Source: Orientallactaga sibirica (Eukaryota > Chordata > Mammalia > Rodentia > Dipodidae). From it: DNA of 64,000 nucleotides. The notes under the pieces were generated by a model. That model saw only the letters and a program-made list of their open reading frames with translations, was not told where the DNA came from and searched no databases. The DNA lies in contig JAEOAD010000005.1 of the NCBI GenBank assembly GCA_036365145.1, positions 4,253,501 to 4,317,500 on the forward strand. The letters are read 5' to 3'. Below, one piece after another: positions 11,151-22,449 of this stretch. The stretch's first letter is position 1, and each line of letters begins with the position of its first letter. The position numbers and the translations under genes were made by a program.

Positions 11151-12800
11151 CCTGACCTCTGCACTGTCACCCAGCCTGCCGGAAAGACAGGTCAGCCAAG
11201 GAGACGACCCTGTTTCCATGCTTAACCCCCCAACTTCCCATTCTTCTCCCTGCCTGCTTCTTCTCACCTCTGTTCTTTGAAAAACCCAACCCAGCCAGCT
11301 CTGGACACAGCAGTCTCCCAGTCCTGTGGACACAGACTGTTGTCCTTCCTTGTCCCTTACTCTGACAACTTTTTCTCTCGAGGTCATCTTCTTCCTTCCT
11401 TTCTGCATGTCCTCCATTGATCCCAGTCCCCATTCTGACCCCACAGAGTGGTGCTGAAACCCAGGAGGGTTTGTGGGGCTCCTGGGCCCCAGCCCTCCAC
11501 TCTGGGCAATGCTGTAGTCTAGTTCTCTCCCACCTCTCCCCTTTTCTCCTTCATAAACTCAGCTTCCAGTCTTTTTGCTATACTCACCCTCACTTTCTTA
11601 TACCCCAACCCCCAGAACAGCGGCTTTTAACCATTTCTTTCTGCTGCACATCCAACACCTCACCAGACGCCAAGAAGATAAGGCACCAGATGCAGTCTAG
11701 AGGGGCCCTAGACTGCCCTTACCTCAGACCTTAGGGGATCCCCCCAGCCTTTGGGCCTCTAGCTTTTAGCCCCCCAGAGGGTGGAGACTGGGGATGCATT
11801 TTCCCCACTCCTGGGTTCCATTCGGGCTCTGTAATGGTAATGGATGACAACCACTACCAGAATCTAGCCTCCCATTGCAACTCCGTTTTGGTGGAAGGTG
11901 AAAACCTCTACCAGAATCTCACCTGTGCCTTACCAACCTACAACCTCTCCATGCCCAAGGATACTCCTGTGTGATGCCTAAAATCAAATCTAAAATTATT
12001 AGGCCTGACGGACCTCAAGGCCATTTTTTTAATCCACCTTTCCACTCAGCCCTGTCCCCAATATAGACTGGATGATGCGCAGATCTGGTCCGAATTTGGA
12101 ACTTTAAATTTATAAGTCCTTTCAGACCTGGACAATTTCATAAGAGGAAATGGTGAATGGTCTAAAGTTCAGTATGCCCAAGCTTCTTATTTAGGTAAGC
12201 ACCTTCCCTCTGCATAGATTGCCCTGCTGATCAGATCTTCCTGCCTTGTCCTTCCTTTCCCTTGGCACCAACAACTGCCCCTTGTACCCCTCTCCTTTGC
12301 CTGCCTCCCTTGATTTGGATCCAACACAGGGCCCCCCTCCTTATCTACCTCTTTCTTAAATCCTTGCCTCTCCTGAACCCGTTTCTCCCTCTTCAATGGC
12401 TTCCTCTGCCAGCTCTCCACCAACCAACCCTCCACCAACTCCCATTCCTCCCTCTCTTCTCCCAACATCCTTGGACTGCCCACCCCCACGATGACAAATT
12501 CTTGATCCCTCTCCCAACACTTTCCAACTCTTAAACATGCCAGGACCCTCTCTCAGATACAAACCCTCTCCCCATCACTCTCCCCCTTCCCATCTACTCT
12601 CTCAGCACGCTCTTCTACGTTGACCCATCCTGCACTTCACTTCTTCCTCAACCAATCCTACCTAACTCCGCCTTTCTCCACTCTCCCCCTCCCTTACTGA
12701 AGCCCACAAACTAGTTCTGCTTCATCCCCTTAAGCCTCCCACTCTCACGCTTAGCTCAGTCTCAGCCCTTAACACAAAGCCCTCTCATCCTTTGATTTCC
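11150..12800 (+). pseudogene. probable endogenous retrovirus leader/gag relic
   Basis: A C-rich, purine-poor 1.6-kb block stands out from its AT-rich surroundings. Near 12090-12190 the plus-strand translation, with a stop in it, resembles the matrix part of class I (gamma-like) retroviral gag: a short Trp-containing stretch, an acidic 'DLDNF'-like word and a following Tyr-x-Gln-Ala pattern. About 12260-12700 is strongly proline/leucine/serine-coding, like the proline-rich linker after matrix. Upstream, 11170-11800 would be leader. Stops and frame changes show it is dead. I recognised no flanking LTR, protease or polymerase, and the whole block could instead be a pyrimidine-rich non-viral sequence. 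Confidence 0.35.
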
Positions 12801-12973
12801 AGACATTTACAGTCATAAACGGTGACCACATAAATTGTTCTTCGTGACACCAGGTGAAGTTAATAAAATCTGCTCGTCACCTCCATGCCTTCCCAGAGGC
12901 AAGAGAAAAAACATGTGTCACCTTTAAATTCAAACTGCTAGTAGCCGCTGTCCTGTCTTTCAGATTACTTAAT

Positions 12974-13000
12974 ATATAAAATAAATAAATAAATAAATAA
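12974..13000. repeat. (AAAT)n microsatellite
   Basis: About five ATAA/AAAT tetramers (AATAAATAAATAAATAAAT), followed 20 bp later by a 13-bp A-run at 13021. Confidence 0.85.
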
Positions 13001-13114
13001 TCAGGATAACAATCTGATTTAAAAAAAAAAAAACTTGGGTCTTTAATTTCCACTGTATTCATGTTCCATTTCTTAAATATGATTTTTCTTTGAACAACAG
13101 TACAGAATACCACT

Positions 13115-13366
13115 CTTTTTTTTTTTTTTTTGAAGAGAGACACAGAGAGAGACAGAGAGAGAGGGAGACAAAGAGAGATGGGCGCGCCAGCAGTCTCTCA
13201 GCTGCTGTGAACGAAATCCAGGTACGTGCACCCCTTTATGGTCAAGTGGGGCATTGCGCCCTTGCGTCACTTTGCATCAGGCTAAACGTGGGACTTGGAG
13301 ATTGGAACCAGCTTTCTTAGGCTTAGGAGGCAGGCACCTTAACCACTAAGCCATCTCTCCAGCCCC
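13115..13366 (-). mobile_element. B2-like SINE, long subtype, antisense
   Basis: A T-run is followed by a GA-rich tract, then the inverted B2 body ending CCATCTCTCCAGCCCC. It belongs to the longer subtype also seen at 16473 and 32363: the segment reading AGCAGTCTCTCAGCTGCTGT and the GGGCATTGCGCCCTTGCGTC block (CTTGCATCACTTTGCACC-like in sense) are absent from the common subtype. Confidence 0.9.
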
Positions 13367-13744
13367 AATTTGATTTTTTTAAAACTGACAAACAACACAT
13401 CTAAAAATGACAAAACCTATTTGGTTATTGTGGCAATCTTTATGGCTACGGGTATAAATATATTGTCTACATTGCTGATATGGTAACATTGACTCATAGG
13501 TAAATATTATAAATTTAAAAGAAATCAAATTAAGTTAGGTCCTCATCAGTTTAAAATGTAAATGTAATTTTAAAGACACGATGTCTCTCTCCCTTTCATA
13601 ATGTCATATGTGTCACATGTCTATCAGATTCTACTGCTTGTCAGCCACTTATCATGCTGCCATGTGTTCATATGTTTTCTGTCATTATGTATAACTAAAG
13701 TTATTAAGTGTTCTGAAGAACACAGATGTATTCTAAGATGATAC

Positions 13745-13862
13745 GAAGTTTTCCCCACCATCATGAAACTGCCCTTCAAAACTGAAAGCCTGAAATAAAC
13801 CTTTTTGTCTCATAAGTTGTTTCCAGTCAGCTATTTTGTCCCAGCAGAGAAAAGGTAACTAC
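13745..13862 (+). mobile_element. LTR-like / URR1-like 3' fragment
   Basis: CACCATCATGAAACTG followed by AAAGCCTGAAATAAACCTTT matches the 3' end of the repeat at 3453. Only the last ~120 bp remain, abutting an L1 3' fragment. Confidence 0.45.
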
Positions 13863-14150
13863 AGCATTATGGTAGTGGAAATTCATGTAGCCACAGTGGA
13901 AATCCGTATGAAGGAGTCTCAAAAAGCTAAACATACAGCTACCATATGTCCTCGCTATGCAGTTCCTGAGCATATAACCAAAGACTCCATTTTCTACCAC
14001 AGACACGTCAATGTCCACGTTTACTGTGGCTCTACTCACAATAGCAAGAAAATGTAATCAGCCAAGATGTCCATCAGCACATGAATGGACAATGAAAATG
14101 TGGTACATAATCCCAATAAAATTTGAAACAGGTACAAAGAGAAATTGAGT
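13863..14150 (+). mobile_element. LINE-1 3' UTR fragment
   Basis: Contains ACTCACAATAGCAAGAAAAT and AAGATGTCCATCAGCACATG followed by AATGGAC and ATGTGGTACATA, the hallmark order of the conserved L1 3' region. Non-coding relic. Confidence 0.75.
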
Positions 14151-14439
14151 TATGACCTCACAGTAAACAAGTGTATTTCCCCTTCTCTCCTCACATCAGC
14201 CTGCCCCTTTCTCTCTCCCTTTCTCTCTCCCTTCCCCACTCCTCTCTGCCCTCACACACACAAATTAACACCAAAAGACAATTTCCACTGCATTGACACA
14301 TATATTCAAGGAATCTACCATTATATTTTCATGCATTCTTTTTCTGAATCATAGCTTTTCTCCATGTCTCCCCTCCTTTCATCTCCTTTTTGGAGCCCTG
14401 TCTCCAGGTGAGTAAAGTGTACAGCTCATGCAGAAAGCA

Positions 14440-14815
14440 GATCAGCAAAGTGGTTAAGATCTGATCCTTCGGTGTCCTATAGAACGGGTTTGAATCTCGG
14501 TTTCCTGTTCATCTGCCATGTTACTTTGAAAAACAGCATCACTTATGTTAATATCTTCATATAAAAAGAGATAAAGCATGGACTGGTGGTACAGGCCTTT
14601 AATCCCAGCTCTAGGGAGGTCAAGGTAGGATTTCCTTGAGTTTGAGGCCACCCTAAGATTAGATAATGAATTCCAGATCTGCCTGGGATGCAGCGAGACC
14701 CTACCTAGAAAAAGAAAGATAAAAATGAAGCTTATTTCATAATGTTATGGTAATGAACTAAATAACATACATAGAGTATTTGACATATATTAAATATTCA
14801 ATAAATTTGTAATAT
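14440..14815 (+). mobile_element. MIR SINE split by a B1
   Basis: The tRNA-derived head (AAAGTGGTTAAGATCTGATC, then GGGTTTGAATCTCGG) runs to about 14575. After the inserted B1, the MIR 3' part resumes (TGGTAATGAACTAAATAACA, then ATTCAATAAATTTG). Both halves are in register, so the MIR was a full-length copy when the B1 inserted. Confidence 0.75.
14576..14716 (+). mobile_element. B1-like SINE inside MIR
   Basis: Sense B1 (GGCCTTTAATCCCAGCTCTA, GAGACCCTACCTAGAAAAAG) with short duplications AGATAAA at 14569-14575 and 14717-14723. Moderately diverged. Confidence 0.88.
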
Positions 14816-15822
14816 TGGTCTTGAACTCACTATTACTCAGAAAATGAATTAAAGGGGAGAAAACTAACACATGTAAATTTATGTGAGAATATATTAAATA
14901 TGATTTTATTGAAATAAACACCATGATAAAATGCATATTTATATTTCCTGCCTTCTATAATAAGGAAAACATTCTGACACCTAAAATCTATAGTTGACAT
15001 GTTTTGGGGGGTTTGAATAAGCAATTGAATGCTAAATGACTTAGAGTGTCATTTTGATTCATGCTTCACTTACCTTTTGTTGACATTTATTTAACACGGC
15101 TCAAAGATGAAAGAAGGGATCCACTTGGAAACGTTGGACATGACCCCATTACGTGTCATTTGTATAATTTGACATTATTTATCCTTCACATTTTCTTACC
15201 TCATGTGCTATCACAAAAAATATACAGAGACAATGGAATCCTCTCCCCTTCCAACTAATTCCCTGAAGTGCATAAATTCAAATTTGTGGAGTCCATTATG
15301 CTCCTCCATACACCAGTTGACATAGGTTAACAAATACATTATATAAATCACTTACAAACTGGCAAGGATTGGAAAAGGGAGGTAAGACCCACAAAACCGT
15401 AAACAACAGATTCAGGATTTGAGACACAAGTGGACAGAGACCTAGAGATAGTGCTGAGATCAACGTGGGGGTGTTGTGAATGATCCATGTCAGAAGCATG
15501 AACAGTGTGTCTTTCTGCACTGCAAGAACTTTTGAATAAAAATAAATTCTTTCGCTGCATCGACTTCATTTGCTGCAATTTAGAGTGACCCTGATTTCAC
15601 TTGATAGTGTGACCGTCTGCAATACCAGGTTCATTTCTTCCAATCTGAATTGCCAATATTAACCCACAGATCACCCATCGCACATGATACAGGAACAAAT
15701 GCACCACGGGATGGCTAACAGAAGAGTTTTAAGAGGCTGCACAGTTCAGATTTTACCGATGGCAGAGGCAGAGTGTTGATGCAGATGTAAAGATGGTCAC
15801 TTCAAGATGACTAGATAAGATA
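14816..15822. other. intergenic, nothing recognised
   Basis: AT-rich sequence with no recognised repeat or gene. Short open frames near 15296-15578 (minus) lack any domain pattern. Confidence 0.4.
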
Positions 15823-15828
15823 TTAAGG

Positions 15829-16244
15829 TGACCAAGCCCATCGGTCAGTCAACGAGGTTCTTGAGAGGGAGAGTGAGGATGAAAAGAATGACCATTACTT
15901 TAGAGGAGGCTGAAGGCTGAAGGCTGAAAGCAGAAGGCAGAAGGCTAAAAGCACTTTATTAGTGAACACACAAGTTTATATAGGAAAAAACCACAAACTT
16001 GCAACAGATCATCTCCAGACAGAAAGACATCAACCATTTTCTCTCTAGAACCCATGTACTGAGTTATTTTTCCTCCAAGTACCAAGAATAGCTAGCTTCC
16101 AGACAGCTATATCCTGTTCAAAGACATGTGTCTCAATCACTGTCTATGCACTTCTCAGCTCAACGCCTGCAAAAACCAGTCAAGATCCCATGATTCAGAT
16201 GCTTCATAATCAAAGTACATGCACTTTCCGTTTTGCTCTCCACA
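15829..16244 (-). mobile_element. solo LTR, probably class II ERV (ERVK-like)
   Basis: On the minus strand the element runs TGTGGAG...GGTCA, with a TATA-like box (plus 15976-15983, CCTATATAAAC on minus) and an AATAAA signal (plus 15955-15960). It is flanked by perfect 6-bp repeats TTAAGG (15823-15828 and 16245-16250), the target duplication size typical of ERVK elements. At 416 bp with no internal sequence it is a solo LTR formed by LTR-LTR recombination. The family name is not known to me; the duplication and signal order are seen directly. Confidence 0.75.
15907..15948. repeat. GGCTGAA / GGCAGAA short tandem repeat
   Basis: About five to six copies of a 7-bp purine-rich motif within the U5 side of the solo LTR, a possible site of slippage. 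Confidence 0.8.
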
Positions 16245-16250
16245 TTAAGG

Positions 16251-16460
16251 GGGCTGGAGAGATGGCTTAGCGGTTAAGGCATTTGCCTGCAAAGCCATAG
16301 GATCCCGATTTGATTCTCCAAGACCCACATTAGCCAGATGCACAAGGGAGCGCATGTGTCTGGAGTTTGTTTGCAGTGGCTAGAGGCCCTGGTGCGCCCA
16401 TTCTGTCTCTCTCTCCTGCCTCCCTCTCTCAAATAAATAAATAAATAAAAACTCTTAAAA
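16251..16460 (+). mobile_element. B2-like SINE (common subtype)
   Basis: Complete head, body and (AAAT)n-like tail. Its target duplication AAGATATTAAGG is seen at 16461-16472 on the right and at 15817-15828 on the left, the left copy now separated by the later LTR insertion. Confidence 0.93.
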
Positions 16461-16472
16461 AAGATATTAAGG

Positions 16473-16735
16473 GGCTGGAGATATTGCTTAGTGGTTAAGA
16501 TGCCTGCCTCCTAAGCCTAAAGAACGCTGGTTCCAATCTCCAACGGTTCCAATCTCCAGGGCCCACGTTTAGCCAGATGCAAAGTGACGCAAGGGCGCAA
16601 TGCCGCACTTGACCACAAGGGGCTCACACATCTGGATTTCGTTCTCAGCAGCTGAGAGGCTGCTGGCATGCCCATCTCTATCTGTCTTGTCTTCCTCTCC
16701 CTCTCTCTCTCTGTCTCTCTCCAAAAAAAAAAAAG
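16473..16735 (+). mobile_element. B2-like SINE, long subtype
   Basis: Carries the duplicated GGTTCCAATCTCC phrase and the CGCAATGCCGCACTTGACCA block of the long subtype. A perfect 16-bp duplication AAAAAAGATATTAAGG flanks it (16457-16472 and 16736-16751), which contains the target word already used by the two upstream insertions. Confidence 0.95.
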
Positions 16736-16751
16736 AAAAAAGATATTAAGG

Positions 16752-17673
16752 AGTCCAGCTAGAGAGCTCTCAGAGTCCACAGTATGGCGTTCAAGGCAGA
16801 GTAAGTTCATGTTAATGGGAGGTATAAAGACCAGACACGTCCAGAAGAACAGCTTGAGGTCTGCAGACCTATGCTGAGCTGAGACCACAAGGACAAATAG
16901 GAGGTTTTTCCTGTCACTACATGGTCAGATGGGCAGGTGTCACTGCCACCCAGCTTAGTTGTCCCACCTTTATGTATCCAAGGGAAGACCTTGCCTCCAT
17001 CCTTATCAGTTGAATATGTTTGACAAGTTCACAGGCCTGTTCTTTCTGATATAGTTTGATACGTCCCTGGGCCCATCTGTTCCTGACCTACGCTGACAAC
17101 AGTTATTCACCCATCTATGCCACGTGCTTCGTGGTGGACCACAGGTGTTTCTCTGCACAGACAAGATGTGGAGTCATTCTGCTCCAGACAGAGCCAACTG
17201 CTGAGGCAGGAGAATAGGACCTTGGAGAGGACTCCATCAAGATCAACATAGGAAAGGAAATGACAGCATGGGAAGAGCATGCCTTTCCAGTGCTACTGCA
17301 TGCACCACTTCAGCATGTGTGGGAAAAAGCCCGTGATATACAAATACGACAGAGGTGGGTACCTTGTGAATCGCCTGTGAGTTTCATGGCCTCTGGTTTT
17401 GTGGAGTGTATGTTTTTTGGGTTTTTGGTTTTGGGTGTTTTAGGGCACTGGCCCACTCCTATTCCCAGAAGTGTTTTTATTTTTTTCTTAATAAACCCTC
17501 TCTGATTCTATTACCTCACTATGTGCATCTGTCTTAATTCCCTGTCCTGAGATAAAAGAACCTACAACCTTCACTATAGCAGGTGCCTTCCAAATGTGGC
17601 CCCTTCTCCATTATCATTGCTAATTTTTATGAGTTGCCTGGAACAATATATGGCTTGAAAGCCATTGTTTCAC
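16752..17673. other. intergenic; weak LTR-like 3' end near 17.5 kb
   Basis: No gene recognised. An AATAAA at about 17490 followed by a T/C-rich stretch to 17580 looks like an LTR R-U5 end, but I see no TATA box, termini or target duplication. Confidence 0.3.
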
Positions 17674-17689
17674 AAAACATGGAGTCACT

Positions 17690-17920
17690 GGGCTGGAGAG
17701 ATGGCTTAGTGGTTAAGGCACATGCCTGCAAAGCCTAAGGACCCTGGTTCCATTCTCCAGGCCCCACGAAAGCCAGATGCACAAGGGGGCACATGCATCT
17801 GGAGTTTGTTTGCAGTGGCTAGAGGCCCTGGCTTGCCCATTCTCACTCTCCCTCCCTCTCTCTTTCCCTCTCTCTGTCTCTAATAAATAAATAAAAATAA
17901 AATATTTTTTAAAAATCTTT
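17690..17920 (+). mobile_element. B2-like SINE (common subtype)
   Basis: Full-length copy with A-rich tail. The flanking 16-bp duplication is imperfect (14/16 identical), at 17674-17689 and 17921-17936 (AAAACATGGA core). Confidence 0.95.
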
Positions 17921-17936
17921 AAAACATGGATTAACT

Positions 17937-19569
17937 TAGAGTAGGACAGTTACCAAAGGCATGCTACAGACTGATCTCCACTTATATGCACCCAGATCTC
18001 CTTCCAGAAGGACCCAGTTGTCAACAGAAAGTCTCACCTACTGGTTCATTCAGTTTTTATTTTCTCTTTTCAGTTACAAAGAACTTTCTTTCCTAAGGGA
18101 CCCTGACATTATTCGTAATTCCTTGGTGTCATCTTAGACTCCTGTAGTGAGCTTCCAGTCCTGGGTCAACATTGAGCAAAAGCAGAAATTTCAAGGAGCA
18201 TAACAACACTACCTCATGAGATCCCTTCTCCTCCACTGCCTCCCTGGAAAATGCACTGGAGCTATGTCTGAAGGTGTTGACTATAAAGTCTCCATGGAAT
18301 GGAAGAGTTTCCCCTGAACCATCCCCGGTCTTGCATCTCATAAGACTACATTCAATTAGCTTTTGAAAATGGAAAAGTCTGTGCTAAGTCTGTAATTTAA
18401 GTAATTGAGTGCCTGAGGAAAGAAAGGCCACTGCAAAGGAGAAGTAATTCAGACCTGCAAGCTGTTCTGCCAGTTTGGCTCAATCCATGCTTCATAGTCA
18501 AGAAAGTCATGGTGTGTGCCCTCATGCTTCTCCAGAGCAGAGGGCACCAGTGAGTTCCTCAGTTTGTTATTAGAGCCTCATGGGTTCATAGGGCACAGAC
18601 CCAAGTCCATTAAAATTCCGCTGGCGACCTCATTTTCTACCTACTCAACAGGGGAAGTAACATAGTTTCTCGTCTTCTAAATTAATCTACTAAGTCATTA
18701 AAAAAAAATCATGCCAGCAGATTTCCAGTGTAATGACAAGATTAATTGGGTAGGGACAAGGGAGAGAGGGTCTTAAGACCCTAAGAAATGAAGGGAAGCA
18801 AGCTAGAGGTAGAAATATATATATAAGGGGTGTTCTTATCACCCCAGCTCACAATCAACCAATGGCAGTTAGCACACAGGACACTTCTTAAACACGACTG
18901 AATCAATTCTCACTATATCTTTGCCGAGAAAATCACGTGCTCTATGTAAATAAAGGTGGGTATTCAAAGCACAGGGTTAAAATGCTCAACATTGGAAATT
19001 GAATAATTAAAATGGATTTTTCCCATTGAACCCTCAGATATCCATTTTTAGGATATTTTCTGAAAATAGATTTTCTCAGATTTTGCTTTTTTAAAAAATG
19101 GTTAACCAATTAGATAACCTGAGATGACTGCAGGGCACCAGGAAATGAACTGGTTAAAAATGTTGTAAAGTATTTCACTGAACATGGAGTCTCAATAGCA
19201 TTTATATCCACCTTTCTCACTTTTAAAAGTAGTAACAAGTTAGCTGTTTGTCAATGAAATTGAGTCTATGATTCTTCTGTTTTCTGCTAATTTTCAGTAA
19301 TGGTTGCATAGAACTGAAACATGAATTGTGCCATCACCTGAAGTGAAGAGTCAGCTGTGAAGAGAAGCTAATACAGACATCTATCAGCTGTGGCTGAGGG
19401 CCGAGCATTCCTCTCACCTCAACGTCATCACTCCAGGAAACACTAGCATGAGGCTGTTACGTTTCTCACATGAAATTATAAAATTCATGAAATGGTTAGA
19501 GTTCACTTGTGCTACTACTTTATACTAAATATATATAAATTTAAAGAAATACCATATTCATATGATCCA
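17937..19569. other. intergenic, nothing recognised
   Basis: AT-rich unique-looking sequence. No recognised repeat, coding exon or RNA gene. Confidence 0.4.
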
Positions 19570-19577
19570 AAAATAAA

Positions 19578-19738
19578 GGCTGGGTGTGCTGGGCCATACC
19601 TTTAATCCTAGCACTCAGGAGGCAGAGGACAGAGGTAGAAGGATGTGAGTTTGAGGCCACCTGATACTGCACAGTGAATTCCAGATCAGCCTGGAATAGA
19701 GCAAGACCCTACCTCAAAAAACAAAAAGAAAAATAAAA
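19578..19738 (+). mobile_element. B1-like SINE, diverged
   Basis: GGCTGGGTGTGCTGGGCCAT head, CTTTAATCCTAGCACTCAGG, and GCAAGACCCTACCTCAAAAA tail. AAAATAAA-type words flank it. Confidence 0.9.
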
Positions 19739-19775
19739 TAAACTTCATTCAAGTATATTAAAAGTAATTCTTCCA

Positions 19776-19963
19776 GGGGCTGAGAGATGGCTTGGCAGTC
19801 AAGATGCCTTCATGCAAAGCCTAAGAACCAGGGTTTGATTCCCCAGGACCCACATAAACCCAGATTCAGAGTGGTTCATGCATCTGGAGTTTGTTTGCAG
19901 CAGCTAGAGGCTCTTACATGTCCATTCTCTCCTCACCCTCGGCTTGCAAACAAATAAATAAAG
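19776..19963 (+). mobile_element. B2-like SINE; left breakpoint of 3.25-kb duplication
   Basis: Slightly shortened B2 with flanks AAGTAATTCTTCCA (19762-19775) and AAGTAATCCTTCAA (19964-19977), 12/14 identical. The 3' portion from 19901 is duplicated again at 23157, so the duplication boundary lies inside this SINE. Confidence 0.93.
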
Positions 19964-20162
19964 AAGTAATCCTTCAACTCTCATTCCAAATCCACCCAAT
20001 TCCCACAGCCATCTTAGAGCATGACAGATAATTGCTATTTAATCTTTGTATATTCTGTGAAGGTTCTTTTTACATATGCTCCCTTAATTTTAATTTACTA
20101 AATGCTTGTAAACCTGAAAAGCTGATTAAAAAAAAAAAACATAATAAACCAGTATAACCATG

Positions 20163-20163
20163 T

Positions 20164-20214
<51 letters not shown>

Positions 20215-20252
20215 ATTTGCCTCTTTTCTCTGTCTATCAAATAAATAAATAA
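20163..20252. repeat. (CT)n tract in a B2 3' end
   Basis: (TCTG)n then about 18 CT dinucleotides, ending in CAAATAAATAAATAAA, which is the usual 3' end of a truncated B2. The copy B counterpart at 23415-23515 has a different CT length and lacks the TCTG run, showing slippage after duplication. Confidence 0.9.
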
Positions 20253-20354
20253 AATATTTTTAAAAACATGTTTGCACCAAAATACATAAGTTCTTCTACC
20301 TCTTTTTTTTTTTTTTTTCTGATGAAAGTGAAGCTTTAAAACTCTCAATTTTGG

Positions 20355-20685
20355 ATTAGACAGATGGGTCAGTGCTTTTCATGGAAGTGTGAGTACCTGA
20401 GTTTGGGTCCCCAGAACCTACAAGAAAGCTAGCTAGACACTGTGTTGGGCATCGGTAATTCCAATAAACCTAAGACAAGAAGGGAGGCAGAGGCAGGAGA
20501 ATTTTCTGGAAGCTCACTAACCAGCTAGCCTGGCAAATGCAGCAGTGCCTCAAACAAGGTGGAAGGCTAGGACTAACTCCTGACGTTGTTCTGTAACCAC
20601 CACATGCACATGCTCACTGAGGCACAGACATCACGCGTGCACATGCACGCGTGCACACACACACACACATGCATGCACAAAACCT
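20355..20685 (+). mobile_element. B4-like SINE (copy A)
   Basis: ID-like head (AGACAGATGGGTCAGTGCTT), B1-like middle (GGGAGGCAGAGGCAGGAGAA) and a GCACACACAC tail form the B4 pattern. Confidence 0.75.
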
Positions 20686-21114
20686 CATCTCTCTGCTTCA
20701 TTTTCAGTTAGAGAATCAATCAAGAAACATGCTCAATGATTTCCAACAAGTAAAATGGAGCTTGAAAGTAATTAAACGTCAGATCTGAGAAGAGAGCTAT
20801 TTTGTAGCCAAGAAGCATAACCAGAAAAGAAATTCAAAATGTTATTTTCCCATCTAGTATCAGTGTTTCACAGGGATGCTAATTACAGGAGGAGGCCTTA
20901 TCAGACCTGAAAAATCAGTTAATATTTTGTGTCAAAATAAGATCTCTAACTTTCTCAGGTACATTAGGAATGGGGGGGGGTAAAGAATTACATGTAATTA
21001 TCAACCAAATTCATATCTGAAGCAGAATGTTCATTAAAAGGAAATAGTTTTCTCTCTGATGATCAGTAAAGTTATATTGGTTTTTATTTTAAAGTTCTGC
21101 TTTAAGAAATTTTC

Positions 21115-21292
21115 TGATCAGAGAGAGAGAGAGAGAGAGAGAATGCTCCACCAAGGCTTCCACCCACTACAAACTAACTCAAGTGCACGCGCCAGTTGTG
21201 CATCTGGCTTTCTGTGGGCCCTGGGGAATTGAACCTGGGTTGTTGGGATTTCTAGGCAAGCACCCTAACCACTGAGAAATCTCTCCAGTCAC
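21115..21292 (-). mobile_element. B2-like SINE, antisense (copy A)
   Basis: (GA)n, then GTTGTGCATCTGGCTTTCTG, GGGGAATTGAACCTGGGTTG and CTCTCCAGTC. Copy B (24375-24532) has lost about 30 bp from the equivalent of the head region. Confidence 0.85.
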
Positions 21293-21299
21293 TATTGGT

Positions 21300-21650
21300 T
21301 CTTTTTTAATTAATTAATGTATTTAGTTAGGTATTGGTTTATTTCACAAAGGTTATAGTCTTATATCCCCTCTCGCCCAAACCTGTTTCCCTGAGGGTTC
21401 TCCTCAGTGGCGCATTGTTATTCACTGTGTGGTAATTAAGGCCTCAGTCAAGATCTTTTGGGTGGGGGGTGCATGCTTCAGGAAATTTCTACCCCTCTGG
21501 GGCTCTTACAATCTTCCCACCCCGTCTTCCACAATGTTTCCTGAACCTCGGCATGTCTTTACTCTTATTTACTGCTAACTTCTCTGAAGCCTCTGGGTTT
21601 CTGCTTCCCTGTTTCCATTAACCGTTGTGTAGTTCACTGTTTCCCTGAAG
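21300..21650 (-). mobile_element. LINE-1 3' UTR fragment, antisense (copy A)
   Basis: T/A-rich start, then a CTCAGTGGCGCATTG / TTACAATCTTCCCACCCCGT / AAGCCTCTGGGTTTCTGCTT order. It resembles the antisense 3' region of the L1 at 51194, which has clean target duplications. Confidence 0.55.
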
Positions 21651-21750
21651 CTGGTTGTCAGGCCAGCAGGGGGCGCAATACTTGTGTTGCTGCTGCTTCT
21701 GCAACTTTCTCCTGGGCCCCAGGATTCTTCACAGAGTTCACGTGATTCGC

Positions 21751-21935
21751 ATGGAACTACAGAAGGCCTCAGATATCCAAACCTACCCTAAACAATAGAA
21801 ATACTTCTGGAGGTACCACCATACCTGATTTTAAGCCCTAGTAATAAAAACACCAAGGAACTAGCACAAAACAGACATGTGGATCAATGGAATAGAATGG
21901 AAAATCCTAGTTTAAGCTCAATCAACTACAGCTAC
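21751..21935 (+). mobile_element. LINE-1 ORF2 fragment, sense (copy A)
   Basis: ATGGAACTACAGAAGGCCTC, ACAAAACAGACATGTGG and ATCAATGGAATAGAATGG are conserved ORF2 words. The fragment is about 185 bp and not open. It lies in opposite orientation to the L1 3' piece just upstream. Confidence 0.8.
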
Positions 21936-22449
21936 CTGATCTATTGGGTCTTGATTTGAAGTACTATATTTTAATGTCACTGTTAAGCTATATAGGATCT
22001 TAAATTTCCACCAACGACACATATGTCAAATCTCGGTCACCTATTGGGAGGTAGTAGAGTGCTAGTGCTGAGGCACTGGTGGTCACCCTTGAGGCTTTGA
22101 GAGTATTTCTCTTCACTCTCATTTGCTTCTTGGTAATGTGGGAGTGGCTTTGCTCTTCTGAGCACTCCGGCTATCAGGTGCTGCTGGCCACAGGTCCAAA
22201 ACAAGGGCCACTTTCTCATGTACTTGCCAGCCAAGCTAAACCTTTCCTCTCTATTAACTGATTATTTCAATTATTTTTCTTTTTAGCAATCAAGCTAACA
22301 ACCCCTCCTCCTCTTCCAATAATACTGTCTCTGACTCCCCAAGATTAGTCTAGACAAATGTGTGGAAAAACTAAAACCCAAAGTAAAAGATTTGAAAAAT
22401 ATAAAATTCAGATAACAACTTATTAAAATATGTCATACACATTATTATT

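Noticed and set aside
16251..16735. tRNA genes suggested by box A/B-like words in B2 and ID-like heads
   Set aside because: These are tRNA-derived SINE heads, not tRNA genes: no cloverleaf with acceptor stem, and they are followed by SINE bodies and A-rich tails.
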